From Onchidella celtica (lineage: Eukaryota > Mollusca > Gastropoda > Systellommatophora > Onchidiidae): 64,000 nucleotides of DNA. Of this stretch, positions 21,826-34,489 are shown in pieces. The stretch is from contig OZ007571.1 of assembly GCA_963931925.1 (NCBI GenBank), positions 55,604,311-55,668,310 on the forward strand, given 5' to 3'. Positions within the stretch are counted from its first letter, which is position 1, and every line of letters begins with the position of its first letter. The notes under the pieces are model-generated. The model searched no databases and was not told the origin of the DNA. It was given only the letters and a program-made list of their open reading frames with translations. The translations under genes were made by a program, and so were the position numbers.

Positions 21826-23304
21826 TATGGGAGCTGCTAAAGTGTTAAAAAGTTGATTTAACATTTGTAAAATTTTAACTACAAAACTATACAAGCAATT
21901 TTCTCGAAACTGATGTGGAGAAAGAATAAAGCAGTTCTGAGGGTGACGAAATGTTGAGCTGTCAAAGGTTTGAGTGTCACACTTTGTCATATTTTAGGTT
22001 ATGATGAATGTAATGTTTGCCCTTTGCAGGGCAGAATGACGTATGTGCTCGTTTCATGTTGAGAAAAACACAAAAACCTTGTGTGGCATAGCGTGTCCTA
22101 TACATGTATAAGTGCTTTTATTTAAGATTTCACCACTCTAGATACTATAGATGTACTGTTTCTGTAGCAGACACGTCTATCTGCCTTTGACAAAAAGAAT
22201 TATATTATGTGCGAGACAGGTTCACAGAGACAATAAAGTAGAAAAAAGGCCATGCTGTTGGTTGCATCAATCTGCCTCTGCACGGCAGTTTTGTCGAGTT
22301 ATCAAATTTGGAATAATTTTGAGCTGTCATGTTTAAGGTCGCGCTGAGTGTCCTTTTTTCAGGACATTTAACTATCATATTTTGCGTTATATCTGACCCT
22401 GCATTGGACAGTGTGAGCTAGATCATCTACTGATTAATATTAGTAGATGATGTGTCATCAAACAGATATCCAAGTTAATGACTGACAAGACTGAGACTGC
22501 ACACACTGTTCTCCGGCCGATAGAGATGGAACAATGACCAATCTGCTACCAATTTCTCTGTTAAAAGGTCATTGTCCCCTAAAACTGTAATAATATAATC
22601 GATTTTGGCTACTTTTCAGGAGAAGCAAAAACCTGTTAATTTTAGCACTAAACTGGTCTAGTGACTATGGAATTTTGAGAGTTTGCTGTTAAATTATTGT
22701 TTTGGCTTAGGAGTCTATATAAGATCATCCGGTGCGGCTTTGGATGTATATGTATGTAGTTGAATATAACATAAACATCAACATTTCAAATTTTTTGGTT
22801 CCTACAGTGTTTGGAAACGGTGATGGTATGTTGATGCTGATGTAAAATCTGCTCATTTAACATGTCTTACAATCCTGATATTTTGTGGAAATTGTTCAGC
22901 TGAACAAGAGAAGTAGGCTAACTCATCAGCAATTAAAATTCAGCTCATTGTCCTGTACATGTGTGTGTGTGGATGCTGATCAAAAGTGGGAGTGTGGGCA
23001 GAAACAACAAAAGAGACAGTAAGAGAGAAAAACACTGAGAGTTTAAGGAAGTAACAACACACAGTTCTGAAAAACATTTTCTCTCATGAAAAGGACATAA
23101 GCAATGTGGACTTAACTTGATTTAAATTATATTCTATTATCACAAATTTATAAAACAATGAAAACCATGTCAAAAGATTATATTCTTGGTCTTGTCAATC
23201 TCAGATAAAAAGGGAGCTAACAGGCTCCTGGAGTTCTCTTGTACTGTGAAGGGTTGAATTACGCAGCCAAAATTCAAGGTAACAAATGCTGAATGTCAGT
23301 TTCA
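21826..23304. other. intergenic between convergent genes 1 and COA7
   Basis: No gene seen. Around 22785 a stretch of about 50 bp ('atttcaaattttttggttcctaca' and 'ggtgatggtatg') resembles 13203-13255 just upstream of gene 1. Confidence 0.4.
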
Positions 23305-23310
23305 TTTATT
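23305..23310 (-). promoter_or_regulatory. Poly(A) signal of COA7
   Basis: TTTATT on the plus strand reads AATAAA on the minus strand, 87 bp past the COA7 stop codon. Confidence 0.6.
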
Positions 23311-23396
23311 ATAACTAAATTTTGGAGAAAACACAACAATTTGGCATGTAACTTTAAACTGAAACACACATGCCGCTCATATCACAGAGAACAAAA

Positions 23397-26300
23397 TCAC
23401 TGATTGACTTTCAAGTTTGGCTGCTTCCTTATTCCCTCAAGAGATAACTGCCGAACTCGTTTTTTCGCTTCCTCTGCCAAAACCAGGTTTTTCTCAGTTC
23501 CATGACCATTGCGATACATCAGACTCAAATTACTGCAGGCTCTTATGTTTCCAAGTTCACAGCCTTTCCTTGAGAGCTCGTAAGCCCTTTTAAGATTCTT
23601 CTTCATGTGGGTTCCTGTTAGAAAGTAAGTGCTGAGCCTGAAGCAGGATTCACTGTCTTTGAGATCACAGGCTTTATTAAACAGATTCATGGCTTGGTCT
23701 ATGCTTTTCCCATCGCCAACATCCTCTCTCAGTCGTAACTGGGCAGCATTAAAGCAACCAGCTCCGACTCCCAAATCGCAGCTTTTCTCATAATATTTCA
23801 AGGCATTTGAAAAGTCAGGTCTGTTGTCTGGCAAACCTGAAATACAAGTGAAAAACATTCATAAACATAAACTAATGTTCCATAATACTGATCAATATTA
23901 ATTATCATGGGTCGGCTGTTAGAACCTCGTTAAAACTAGCCCTTGACACTGTTGCTAGCAGGGTTCCTGCACCTCTTTATGAAATTTTTTCCAGGGGTAA
24001 AATGTTAAATTACAGGGCTATTTAAAGGTAAAAAAATAAGAGAAAAAAACAAAAAACAGTTACATGTACTCACAGGAGCTCTCTCCTGTTCTCTTGTAAT
24101 ACAATACAGTTCTCTTGTAAAACATCTTGTCCTTTTACAGAAAATACATTACATACATGCCTTGTCCACTTGTTGAAAATATAAATTTCAGGGGTTTTCC
24201 TGGGTTTTTTAAATAAAAATTTAAAATTCCAGGGGCCCCTGGAATTCCAGAGGTGCGCGGGAACCCTGTGTTAGGGGATTGTAGTATAATTACAAAGTTT
24301 GATAGAAAAAACGCTGGGCTGTATTCACTCCTCAGCTGTAGCTTTCTATGTAAAATACATGCATGTCTTACAGTTTTCTAAAAAACAGCCCTTGAGTTTA
24401 GTTTTAACGACGTTCCAACAACTGACCGACGACATGTTTTTCATAAATTTATAGAAATTTTACAACATGGAATACAAATATACTACTAGCTATTACTCCA
24501 AATACATGTACAAGCATTAGTTTAGAACATAAAATTTCTCATATAAACATCATGACCACCATTGCCTTGAGAATTTGACAGGAGACAATGAATATTATTG
24601 ACTATATTAACTCATTCACTGCCACTGCAGTTTAAGTGCGATGCTTATACTTCTGGTTACTGTGAGATCTAAAAACTGGGATGTCTCCAGGCAAAATAAA
24701 TTACTTAAAGCAATATAATCTGCTTGTAAAGTAAAATAAACTACAGGAAAATGGAAAGAATACAGTCACAGAGACAAGACGATGTTCACAAATTACGGAG
24801 CCGGCATTGAAAGGGTTAACATGCATTCTACAACTACAAGCATATGTTTACCCACTGGCATCTAAGTAATTTTACAAAAATCCACAATCCAATGAACTGC
24901 TAGCAGAAAGTGTTTATAATAAGAATGGATGTGATAAACAAACTGAAAAACAGGCGAGTCTGCCTTCTGGCTTCAGATCAATTGCTACTCACACTATATG
25001 TTCATCTGGACACCTTATAAGAATTAAAAATAGTATTGACCAGAAACCATGAACTCCCTCATAGGCAGTGGGATGTACATCCTAGCTTGTCTCTCTATTA
25101 AGGTCCATTATGCATCCCACAGTGAATATTCTAAATTGACTATTGTTTAGATTTATATGTTCCTTGAATGAAAAATAAAATGTAATCCATGCACATCTCA
25201 TAAAATACTGGGTTTTTTTGCAGATACATGCAGCTCTCCCATGTTTCATACCCTAAGAATTTCATGGCACTTGCATACAAAACCCATCCCTATCACTGCC
25301 TGAACAAATCAAATATTCATCCCTCTCACCATCTACTATCATTTTCTTATAATATAAAATGAAAAGACAATTCATATCATAAAACTGTGCAACATCTGGT
25401 ATGACAACATTGGCTATTTGTGATTGAAATCCAATATTAGATGCAAAAAACCCAATTTTCCCTTCGAGGTGCATGACACAATGAAAGTTACAGCTTTGTT
25501 CCCACAGCATAATAGCACAATGTGTAAAATTAAAACTCGACAATACTGTTGGCTAAAATCCAAGAACTGCCACACTCATTAATAAACCGAACTGTATGTG
25601 ACACAGTCCAAATAAGCATTAAAATGATCCATTCAAGCATCAAACTATTAAATGAAAAGGCAGAACAAAAAGCTCTGTGTGCTTCTGTTCTGACATCATC
25701 TCTTAGAGCAACATTGCTCAACCGCTTCTCAATCTCAATCAGACGTGCAGTCAACCTGCTGCTACACAAGGTAAAAATATTTCTTCTATGAGAATGCCAT
25801 TTCGCCAGAGACAACAAATTTCTTCGCCTGTTCCACAACGAGAGTCTTGACTCACCTTTACCCGTCAATAAACACTGGCCATATTTGTAACAACTTCTGG
25901 GGTATTTGTTGTTTTCACAATTGTCCTTGTACAATGGCAGAGCCTCTGTGATATTATTCTTGACATTTTCTTTAAATTCTGCAAGCCGATGACATCCTAA
26001 AAAAAGCCAAACAATAGCAGAGATCACAGAGAAAGCATAAAAAAATTTGTTATCCTGCAATACAAAGCATGGCAGTCAGAAACACTAACTACACTTATGC
26101 ACATCACATACAACTGTATTTGTGTTTGTTTCTGATTCCTGCTATCTCCACATTTATGACAAGTCTCCATAATCTTCCCCCACTCTCTCAAGTGTGTCAA
26201 TCTGAGTTATGTGCATGGCAGACAAAAACAAAATTATGCTGAAATTTTGGTTCATGAAACTCAACGCCCTGTGAGCTCTATGCGTCCATGACTGAGTATC

Positions 26301-29300
26301 AACCTTTTGGATGTGGTGCAGCTACGGCCCCCTGCCGCTGCAAATGGAACTACCCGATCTCCAGCATTGCACACAGGGACAGGTATTTCATATTTCAAAC
26401 AAGAAAGCTACAAGGTTTTCTGGGTGAAAGTACAAAAAAACACCAAGACATCTTCTCTTCCCTCTGAAAGGAGAGAAGCTGCTAATGGTAATAGCTTCCC
26501 CGTCTTCCTGTCTTGTGGAACGACACTTTAATGCACACAGTGTTGAGATCTCTCAAAATATAAAGTAGGCTTATCAAATATGAGAGGGTGTGATCTGCCT
26601 TTACCTCTCATAGGCTGGAACTGAAATTATGAAACTTGTCATGGCATACCAAAACAGAGAAGCACCGGGAAGGCCACCTGTTTTTAATTCAAGTGCAACA
26701 TTTAATGAAGAATGCCTTCTCCCTATGTTTATTAATGACATCTGAATGATTGAATCATCAATTTGTCTGGTGTCATTATTGAAAAAGTCTTAAACAATGT
26801 AACATGCTACTGTTTATGGTCTGTGTACTTGTGGTTTCATTGTGATGATAAAAAATTGGGGTCTAAGGGGGATGATTGCTCAAAAAAGGTTGCAAACCAC
26901 TGATTTAATCCATTCTCTACTCAGCCTGAACATTTTCCAGGCCAAGCAAGTATTGTATACCAGACACCTCGTGCCCAGAGAATCTCAGGACCCAAAGCGA
27001 TATTTAACCCTTTTGGAGATGAGGGTATTTTAGATGTTACCCATCAAGAAAGACAGGGGTTCGCAGGACAAGAAACGATCAGTTTACAACAGCACGAAGA
27101 TCCCCATGTGTGCATCTGTACATTTTATGAAACAAACATTCTGACTGGCTACAAGTACAACAAGACATGACACGGGGGGTCCCAAGTTAGCTCTCTAGAG
27201 ATGGATGTTTTTATAGTAAATACGCAGCTTGGCGATTAAAAACTGACTCAGAACATGCTTGACTAAAGTTGTGTAACTCATAAGGTAGGCCTACTCCTTC
27301 CGAAAGGGGGCTGGGAATAAGCCAGATCAAACATGAAAGTAATTTATAAAAATATCATAACATGAAACTTTTGGTGGGAGAAGCAGGCCTACCATTTGAA
27401 TCACACAATAAAGGATTACAGTGGATTTCACTTGAGTTGAACTCGCATGAGTTGAATTTCTCTTGAGTTGATCTTTTTTGGTGGAACCGGCACCGTTACA
27501 TCATGTTTTATATTAAAATAAAACGGTTGTGTTGACTTCAAGTTCAACTCAAGCGTTGCAACGCCTGAGCTGACTTTGATTTTCTGTCCCATCTCTTATT
27601 GATCCAATTATCTTGAACCCGAAACGGATGAGTTGATTTCGATTATCCGACCAATGAAATTAAGTCGGCACCTCAACTATCCAATACTAACACTCTCCCG
27701 TTGGCGTTGCAATGTATACATTACAGTGCGCTGATAGACCACGCTTGTCTAGTCCTCTCCATAAGAGTTTACCCGCTCCAAGGTCTCTCTTTGTTTTCAC
27801 GCACAGTCAGTCCATGTGAGTGCATACGACTATACACACAGGGTGTTCATGGACAATGTCCCTCCCTCTCAGCCCTTGTCCCATGCATACTTCAAAGATA
27901 CCACCACCCAAGCCAAGTTGCAAGGGAACGCCGATACGCTAGTCCCTAAGTCCAGAGCAGGTCTAGAGGCCTGTAGTCAAGGCAGCGGCATGCGGGTGTT
28001 TTGACTGGCAGCCCATGCCAGTGAACCGCTGGTGGGAATCACAAAATCTAAGCTTTCAAAGGCTCTCTTCACACTATCAAAAGGTGTAGCATCGGCATGC
28101 GAATTGTTGCTCAACACAATATTATCTCATTTTCTCCTAATCTATCATCTCACAGGTGACTGTGTCTAAGAAGTAAGAACCAATCAGAAACAAGCTCTGA
28201 AATGACCTTCGCCCCAAATGCCCACGTTGGTTCATTAATATGAATGCTAATCTGGATGAAACCATTCCTTAGCGCTTGAGGGGGCTTGGCTAGTTGTCAT
28301 GCTTTGTTCTCAAGAAAATTACAGCTGTCACTAGTGTCAGTGACATCATATCATAAGTCAGACCACTGGTTAGAGACTTTGATACAAAGGTTTTGTTGGT
28401 TAATTCATTATCATGGGTGATAAGGCATAGCATTAGCAGGGAATATTTTCATACCAATCAAATACAAACCATGTGCACAGCAGTAGTGTGTTATTACTGT
28501 TAATCAGCAAGGGTCAGTGTGACCCAGGTAAGATTCCCCCATGAGTAAGGTCACTGTTCCGGTCAGCGGGCTTGGACAGTAGCACAGGCTGGGGGTTTTA
28601 AGCACAGACATTAAATTATTACTGTAATTTTGACCTAGAGGGTGACCCTGTAACTTGTAAGCAGCTAAAATTACACCATAAAAAATGATGAAACTTGGTG
28701 TACTGCATCAATTTTTGACGAAGAGTTATTTGGACACCCATTCATTTTGAACAAAAATCAGTCTTTACTTATACTTATATATATAATTAAGTTTTTTTTA
28801 GCCGCAAAAATAGAGACCCATTTTCATCAGATAGAATCAAAAAGCATGACCGGAATTTCACCTTTGACCTCTCTTTACATATTGGTGATCTAAAATCAAC
28901 ACAATCATATCTGTATTCTACGTAAAATTGTGGTGTAACAGTAAGTTATTATTATTTTTTTAGTCATTGCATTGAAATTGAATCCAAATGCCGTTTTAAT
29001 GTAACCCAGATCTATACGGTTGGGTTTGGTGAAAATTTGCAAGATTTATCTTGCGCGGGTCGGCTAGTATCTCAAATTCATGTATCGCATCCTGTCATCT
29101 ACAAGGCTATTATGATTTTATGAGTGACAAGCCAAGATTAGAAACTAGTGCACTGATCGACCATTGTAGTCAGTCTGAATGAGTTTCACCAACCCTTTAA
29201 ATGTAAAGTTAATGGTGATTATCCACTGACATTGGGTCGACGACGGATGAGTTGAACAACGGATGTGTTGATCTCTTCTTTTATCCCCCGACGACATCAA

Positions 29301-29716
29301 CTCAAGCATGGTTGACTGAAGATCTAGACTCTAGATCTAGACTAGTAGGTGACTCTGCGTTTTAAATTAACACTCAGTATTTTATAGGCCCATGTGCCCG
29401 CTTAAATTTGTACAACTCATATGGTACTCCTTCCAGCCTTTGCAAATCTGGCACAACTAGAGGTTAGAAAAAAGGTCGGCCGTCGAATTCGGATGTCTTC
29501 AATAACTAGCATGACTGAAGTGCTATAACTGTGCAACAGGCTACTTTCGATTTCCGTTGCGTTCTAACTAACAACCAATGTAACCGTCACACAACTATAT
29601 TCACTCTTACCGTCGGCTTCTTTTTGATCAAGACACTGAAACTGATATTCTATCTCGACAGCTCGCAAGTATTCCTTGGCTTCCTTCTCATCTGTCAAAT
29701 CAAAGCTTTGTTGCAT
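23397..29716 (-). CDS. COA7: Cytochrome c oxidase assembly factor 7 (Sel1-repeat protein)
   Basis: Three coding exons on the minus strand: 29716-29611, 25996-25856 and 23836-23397 (687 nt, 228 residues; human 231). Both introns are GT-AG in phase 1. The protein starts MQQSFDLTDEKEAKEYLRAV and aligns end to end with human COA7, for example GCHRLAEF..NCEN..SCYKYG against the human GCYRLVDY..NCEE..SCYKLG, and CELGNIRACSNLSLMY against CDLGHIWACANASRMY. Five Cys pairs spaced 8-9 residues (28/37, 62/71, 102/110, 139/147, 175/183) plus Cys77 fit disulfide-stapled Sel1-like helix pairs. The known role is complex IV assembly in the mitochondrial intermembrane space, imported by MIA40. It has no cleavable presequence, as expected. 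Intron 1 (29610-25997) and intron 2 (25855-23837) contain several MITEs. Confidence 0.96.
23959..24268. mobile_element. hAT-like MITE with CAGGGTTCC ends, COA7 intron 2
   Basis: Left CAGGGTTCCTGCACCTCT and right AGAGGTGCGCGGGAACCCTG are inverted ends 310 bp apart, with further pairing of 'ttccaggggtaaa' and 'ggcccctggaa'. The CAGGGTTCCCGC type is a common hAT end. No exact 8-bp target duplication is visible. Confidence 0.75.
24607..24819. mobile_element. piggyBac-like MITE, 205 bp, TTAA-flanked, COA7 intron 2
   Basis: TTAA (24607-24610) is followed by CTCATTCACTGCC. The right end is GGCATTGAAAGGG followed by TTAA (24816-24819). TTAA target sites and CCCTTTCA(A/G)TGCC ends are typical of piggyBac-related non-autonomous elements. 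Confidence 0.75.
26850..26902. mobile_element. hAT-like (CAGTGGTTCTCA) fragment, right end
   Basis: 'ggggtctaagggggatgattgct' followed by GGTTGCAAACCACTG matches the right end of the element at 47972-48319 ('gagcctaagggggcgattgcc' .. TTGAGAACCACTG). In COA7 intron 1. Confidence 0.55.
27419..27690. mobile_element. Possible pogo/Tigger-like element, left end
   Basis: TA followed by CAGTGGATTTCACTTGAGTT, then repeated 'gagttgaa' words. CAGTGGA ends at a TA site are seen in pogo-type Tc1/mariner elements. Related words ('gatgagttgaac', 'catcaactcaagc') recur at 29245-29310. No matching right end was found, so this is a fragment. In COA7 intron 1. Confidence 0.35.
28008..28300 (+). repeat. Dispersed repeat R1, copy 1 (COA7 intron 1)
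   Basis: From 'ccagtgaaccgctgg' through 'ctttcaaaggctctc', 'caaaaggtgtagcatcg', 'gaaccaatcagaaacaagct' and 'ccccaaatgcccacgttgg'. The same blocks occur at 63540-64000 (plus) and 35222-35650 (minus). No coding frame; family unknown. Confidence 0.8.
28515..28605 (+). repeat. Short dispersed repeat, copy 1 of 2
   Basis: 'aggtaagattcccccatgag', 'aaggtcactgttccggtcag' and 'cgggcttgg' match the reverse complement of 33933-34008. Confidence 0.6.
28770..29068 (-). mobile_element. LINE-3'-end-like element, minus strand
   Basis: On the minus strand it starts ACTAGCCGACCCGCGCAAGA at 29068 and ends in a 'ttaattatatatataa' tail near 28770. This is the same ACTAGC..CCG start and A/T tail layout as the units at 17054-18153, though the sequences differ. 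No protein frame. In COA7 intron 1. Confidence 0.5.
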
Positions 29717-31440
29717 CGTGAATTAGATCCAGATCTATATGGATCTGATCTTATTCAGAAAGTTCTGTGAACTTGAGCCCGATATATGATGCAAATAAAA
29801 TACAATCCTAGTAGGCGATTCCGATACCATTACTAGTAATCGTGAAAAGACCAAGAAATGGTTTATAATGGAATGGATGAAAATTCATAATCAGAGAACC
29901 ACCGGCGAATTCTCCGTATTGGAGTTCTCACCCAACCGTACGCTTAGGCAAGCGAAAGCTCCTCCACCCTCTCCAGAACATGCAAGATTCTGTTTCAACA
30001 CTGAGACACGCGGATTAGTTTTAAAACTGTTTATACATTTTTCAAGGTAACCATAATTTAACTTGTAGTCTTTCGCTCGAATTGCCAAGCATAGTATTTG
30101 TTTAAATAATTATCCAATGTCTCACTTAATTTCATTGTCATTATTTACCATTTTCCTAATAGTGACATATATTCAGGTTATAAAATGCAGGCGTAAAACG
30201 ACATAACAGATGTAGTAAGAAGTGCCTTTATGTGACTTTTCACTATTAGTCACCCTCGCCACCCCTGCCTTTTTTTTTTAACGACTCCCATTACAAGGCG
30301 TACGGATGCTAATCATTTCAGTTTTTTTGTTTTTTTTCGAGATAGTATCGATATTTTATTCTTTGAAAAATGAAAGGTCACCCGTATAAATCAATCTAGA
30401 GTACACTGGTGGTCTACATCAATTGCTATATTCACACATAATTCCAGCTGTTGGTTTAGAAAATACCAGAACTACTTACCAGGTTTTAGAACATCTTTAG
30501 TTTGAGTTATAAATATAAAGCTGTTGGAACTTGATAAGATCCTATGTTCAAAGTCAAAAATTGGCAAACAGAAAAAGTTGTATGTAGCAAAGCCTCGCTT
30601 AAGAAATATTCCCATATATAAAACAATGTAATAATAATAATAATAAATGGCATTTATATAGCGCCTAACCCTGTTTGACAGGCTCTAAGCGCTTTACAGA
30701 ACTTATTTATTACAGAAACAACATGTCAACCACAGAGCAGAATGGAGCTGCTTGCGAAGCGCTCAACACACTGCACTGCTTCTTTCTCTCTCCCTTTCTC
30801 GCTCACTCTCTCTCTCTATCTCAAAGCAAATTGTAACGCTGCCTGTTAGGCGCAGTTCACAACTCACAACAGTTCACAGCTCACAGCAGTTCACAACTCA
30901 CATCAGTTCACAACACACAACTCAAATAATATTTGAATATTTATTAATAACAATATATAATTTAATAATGAATGATAATAAATTTTTGTTGTTGCTGGTG
31001 GGGGAGGGGGGATGATATGGATAAATTTTTTAATCTATAAATTTCAATTTTCAATTTTGCAATGTACAATACAATGTTTTTCTAGGATCTCACCAAATTT
31101 TGGTGGAACATTGCCCTTAACTTGGGAGACTAATTAATAACTGGAGAAATGGTAAAGGAAATGAATAAATAGCCTAAACAAGCAGGCGAACTTTCAAAGA
31201 AAGAATACAATTAAGAAATCAGTTTTAAAATACGAAAATGAATACATAAAAACTCAACAAAAGAGAAAATAATGCCTCACACCCCAGGATATTAACTTAA
31301 CTGAGACATTCAACAACCCATGCAAACCTATGTCTAGGCTAGGCTGTTCCACAACCAATGTTACTGGTCATCTGATTCAGGTAACCTCTGCAGTATCCTG
31401 TCAAGATGACATTGTGTCGTAAAAAATAGAAATAAAAAGT
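29717..31440. other. Upstream flank of COA7, intergenic
   Basis: Probably includes the COA7 promoter next to 29717, but no distinctive element was recognised. 30628-30710 holds (AAT)n followed by 'ggcatttatatagcgcct' and 'taagcgctttacag', a word pair common to dispersed hairpin-type repeats of marine invertebrates. A small tandem repeat is listed separately. Confidence 0.4.
30853..30920 (+). repeat. 17-bp tandem repeat, 4 copies
   Basis: CAGTTCACAACTCACAA and three variants in direct succession. Confidence 0.9.
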
Positions 31441-31458
31441 TCCTGATTTGTCTGAAAA

Positions 31459-31512
31459 AGTTTGAGCTTAAGGGGGTGATTGCCTGAAAAAGGTTGAGCT
31501 GAGAATCACAGG
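31459..31512. mobile_element. hAT-like (CAGTGGTTCTCA) fragment, right end
   Basis: 'tttgagcttaagggggtgat' and 'tgcctgaaaaaggttgagct' then 'gagaatcacag' resemble the right end of the element at 47972-48319. Confidence 0.5.
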
Positions 31513-31953
31513 TCTAGCAAAATGATCAATATATATAACTATAATGTTTACTAATCACCAAACACATATCCTTCCAAAAATCAGGAAACATCAGATTCAG
31601 TGAAAGAAAGAAAGAAAAATGCCAGAAAAAATTAAGAGAAAAACAAATTTTTGATACTATGTCATGATGCATGTTAATATATTTTGCACCACTGGGGTAT
31701 GAACTTCCACAAAGACCTGAGTGCAGTTTCATATGCCATTGGTCACTAGATTGAGCATGATTCAAAATATCATAAAGTAATGTACTATGCTGGGAATAAC
31801 CGTTTCCGTCCTTTTTTCCATTGATCAGACCTTCACTTGCTTAGCCGACAGGATATTTTTTTCATCTGTTTGTGAAGAACAAAATGCAATGTTTACGAGA
31901 ATCAGTCTACATTGTCATCTGCACTGAAGAGCAAGATATTGAAAATAGATATT

Positions 31954-32416
31954 TATAGTATAATTTATGGAAGCGCACATCCGTACAACATGTTGTATGG
32001 ATATGGACAGTGCATATCCGTACAACACACACAATTCGATGACTTAGAACACACACCGGAATACTATATTACTGACCTTGTTAATTTGCATAGTTTTTAA
32101 AAATATGAATCGGCTTAGTAGCAAAACAATCCGACTTCTGCTCAGAGACTGCGTGATCTGCGCTAATAATATACTTGAGTGTACGTCGATCACCAATGGC
32201 TGCCCCAACCCCTTTTCGCCTGATTAGTCAATCTGACTACCGCCCATTGATACAAACTGACCAGACCCTCACGACCCCAGGTCCATCTGACTATTCCATG
32301 TGTTGTCACTTTAAATGCGCGAACACCATACCAAGTTTTGTTTCAGCAAACCTTCACCAGTCGCGCTTTTTGGTAAACATGTTGTACGGATATACACTTC
32401 CATAATTTATAGTGCA
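31954..32416. mobile_element. TIR element, about 463 bp, mosaic interior
   Basis: The left arm 'tataatttatggaagcg' .. 'atccgtacaacatgtt' (31954-31995) pairs with the right arm 'aacatgttgtacggatat' .. 'cttccataatttata' (32378-32416). A second inverted word 'catatccgtacaacac' lies at 32013-32028. The interior joins two sequences found separately elsewhere. One is 'gcccattgatacaaactgac' with 'accctcacg' and 'ccaggtccatctgac', also at 57285-57372. The other is 'ggcttagtagcaaaacaatc' plus 'caagttttgtttcagcaaac', also at 34490-34735. Confidence 0.65.
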
Positions 32417-32864
32417 CACCGGGATCATATGATAAAGCCTAATGGTCACTTGGGCAAACACTGAAGTCAAATTGATTGTTCAAGTCAGACAATACTTTAA
32501 AATGAAATAATTATACAACTTGGGTAACTTCCATTAGGCTTTAAAACGGAATTCAATGACCTCACTCGCTTTGAAAAATTATAGTGTTTTCTCCTTAGGC
32601 TAACTATAAAATTTACATTTTTTACTGGAGAGGAAAATAAGGTCTTCTCGGTGCCATTTGGTTAGATCTGAGGTTGTCGTTTGTTCCAATAGGCCTCATA
32701 TTTAAAAAGAGGTGGTTTAAATGCTGGTGGCGAAAATGGGGGAGGAAAAGGGTGATGGTAGGCGAAAAAAAATATCTTGAAAAAATATATTGCAGGCCAA
32801 ATCGGCACTTTCTATTGTTTCGTGGGAGTCGATCAAACAGTTATTGTGCGATTAGACATTTCAT

Positions 32865-32876
32865 TGCGCATGCGTT
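32865..32876. promoter_or_regulatory. NRF-1-like site, candidate promoter of the 779-residue gene
   Basis: TGCGCATGCGTT fits the NRF-1 consensus YGCGCAYGCGCR with one mismatch. It lies 126 bp before a strong splice donor (ATG|gtaagt at 33001/33002) that could end an untranslated first exon. Inference only. Confidence 0.35.
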
Positions 32877-33001
32877 GTGGTCTATTGATGGTGAGGTGAA
32901 CAAGTTGGGAAGCTATCGACATCATCTTGTTTACATCGCTAGGTGCCTTCGTGTGCAAGACGATTGCGCCATACTTTGAGAAGTCCGATCGATTGCTAAT
33001 G
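32877..33001 (+). other. Candidate untranslated first exon
   Basis: The donor GTAAGTGGG at 33002 and the acceptor 'ttctccttttcag' ending at 37620 would splice this segment to the exon with the start codon at 37680. The 5' limit is unknown. No transcript evidence. Confidence 0.3.
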
Positions 33002-33932
33002 GTAAGTGGGTTATTTTATGCTAGGGCCCGATGACAGTATCAGACTTGAATAATTGTGCAGCCGTTTCAAGAAATTTCTAATTCAATGGACGAAACCACT
33101 ACGTAGGAGAGACTGATTCTCGGCTATTGACTATTCTTGTGGTTTGTAGCTGAAGTAAGCACAATTATTGGAATCCAGGTTATTTAAAAATTTGCAGTTC
33201 ACCGATGTTGTTTATAGATCTAATAAGAATTGGATAAATGTTGTATTATTAGTATGGTATTGTCCACAAGTGAAGGAAGAGAAACTGAAAAAGGATGAGA
33301 TGGGAGTAATTACACTTCCTTATCGTACTAACTAGTGTACACTAGACTGGATGTAGAATCAGAATCAAGTGCATCAGTGGGTGTAATCTTCTCCCACCCA
33401 GGAAGAGTTCCACCCACAAACACAGTAGGCATATTGCATTGTTTGGCAGTAGGCCTGGTGGATGAAAATAGATTAGGACGGAATTTTAGGTTACAATTAG
33501 AAAATGTTTGGCTAGAAATAGAAAGACCAATGCCAATTTTGGCAGGTTAAGAGGGCCAAAAATGTAAGTAAATCTGTCAAAAATCTGTAACATAGGCCTA
33601 ATGTTGTGTTGTTGTGACCTATTTGCATGTTTAATACATTTCCCCTTGTATGCCCAGATTGTGATGCTATCTTTGATAGTGAGGTGAGTAGTGTATCATT
33701 GTATGAAGTAAAGAACAGCCATCACTTTCATTTCAGTTGTTCGGGCATTGTGTCAGCAATTTGGCTGGCCTCCATTGGGGCCTTAGAACAGAAATTCGAC
33801 TGCCCCTTTCTATCACCACTCTCAGACACTGAATGACAATGAAGGACAGCTATAGTAAAAAGCAACAGCAATGCTTAAGTTAAAGTAGTTAAAGCGTCAA
33901 AAATGGAATACTTTGATCTATTATATAGATCT

Positions 33933-34008
33933 AGAATTAACCCCCAAGCCCGCTGACCGAGTCAGTGACTTTGCTCATGGGGAATCTTATCTGGGGAGGA
34001 GTTTCGTT
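33933..34008 (-). repeat. Short dispersed repeat, copy 2 of 2
   Basis: Reverse complement of 28515-28605 ('aagcccgctgaccgagtcag', 'catggggaatcttatc'). Confidence 0.6.
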
Positions 34009-34309
34009 TGCGTTACATGGCCCGAGTAAAGACATTCTAAAGAGGGTTTGTTTTGAGGGGTTTAAAAATAAAAGGGGGCTAGGTATTTTGTGGGGGGGGG
34101 GGGGGGGGTTCTAAAGAAACACTGCAAAAGAAAGAGAAATAATAATTTATGGCATGCTAGGCTTCCTATATATGTATTGTGTGTGTCTCTCTCTTCCCTC
34201 TGTATCTCATCTACATCTCTCTGCACTGGAACAGTGGAAGTATCTGAAAGAGAACACATGTACATAATTGTGATTCATTAATGATAATAATAAGAATAAA
34301 TCAATTTTT

Positions 34310-34425
34310 TTTAATGTGAAAATAATTTCTGTTTGGCCATCACCCAGATTCAAACCCACACCCTTTCGCTCCAGACTCAGACATTCAAACCCCTTCACCA
34401 TGCAGGTGCATTAACCAGAATATCG
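34310..34425 (-). mobile_element. tRNA-derived SINE head, minus strand
   Basis: On the minus strand a box A-like TGGTTAATGCA is followed by a box B-like GGTTTGAATCT (34356-34346) at a longer than tRNA spacing. An A/T-rich body follows. It is too degenerate and too long to be a functional tRNA. Confidence 0.45.
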
Positions 34426-34489
34426 GTAGGCCTAATAATTTACTAATACTAATACTCACAGTCAGCATCATTGACCCAAATTACGGAAA

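Noticed and set aside
25530-26060. 176-codon minus-strand frame
   Set aside because: Only its middle (25996-25856) is COA7 exon 2; the remainder is intron read-through.
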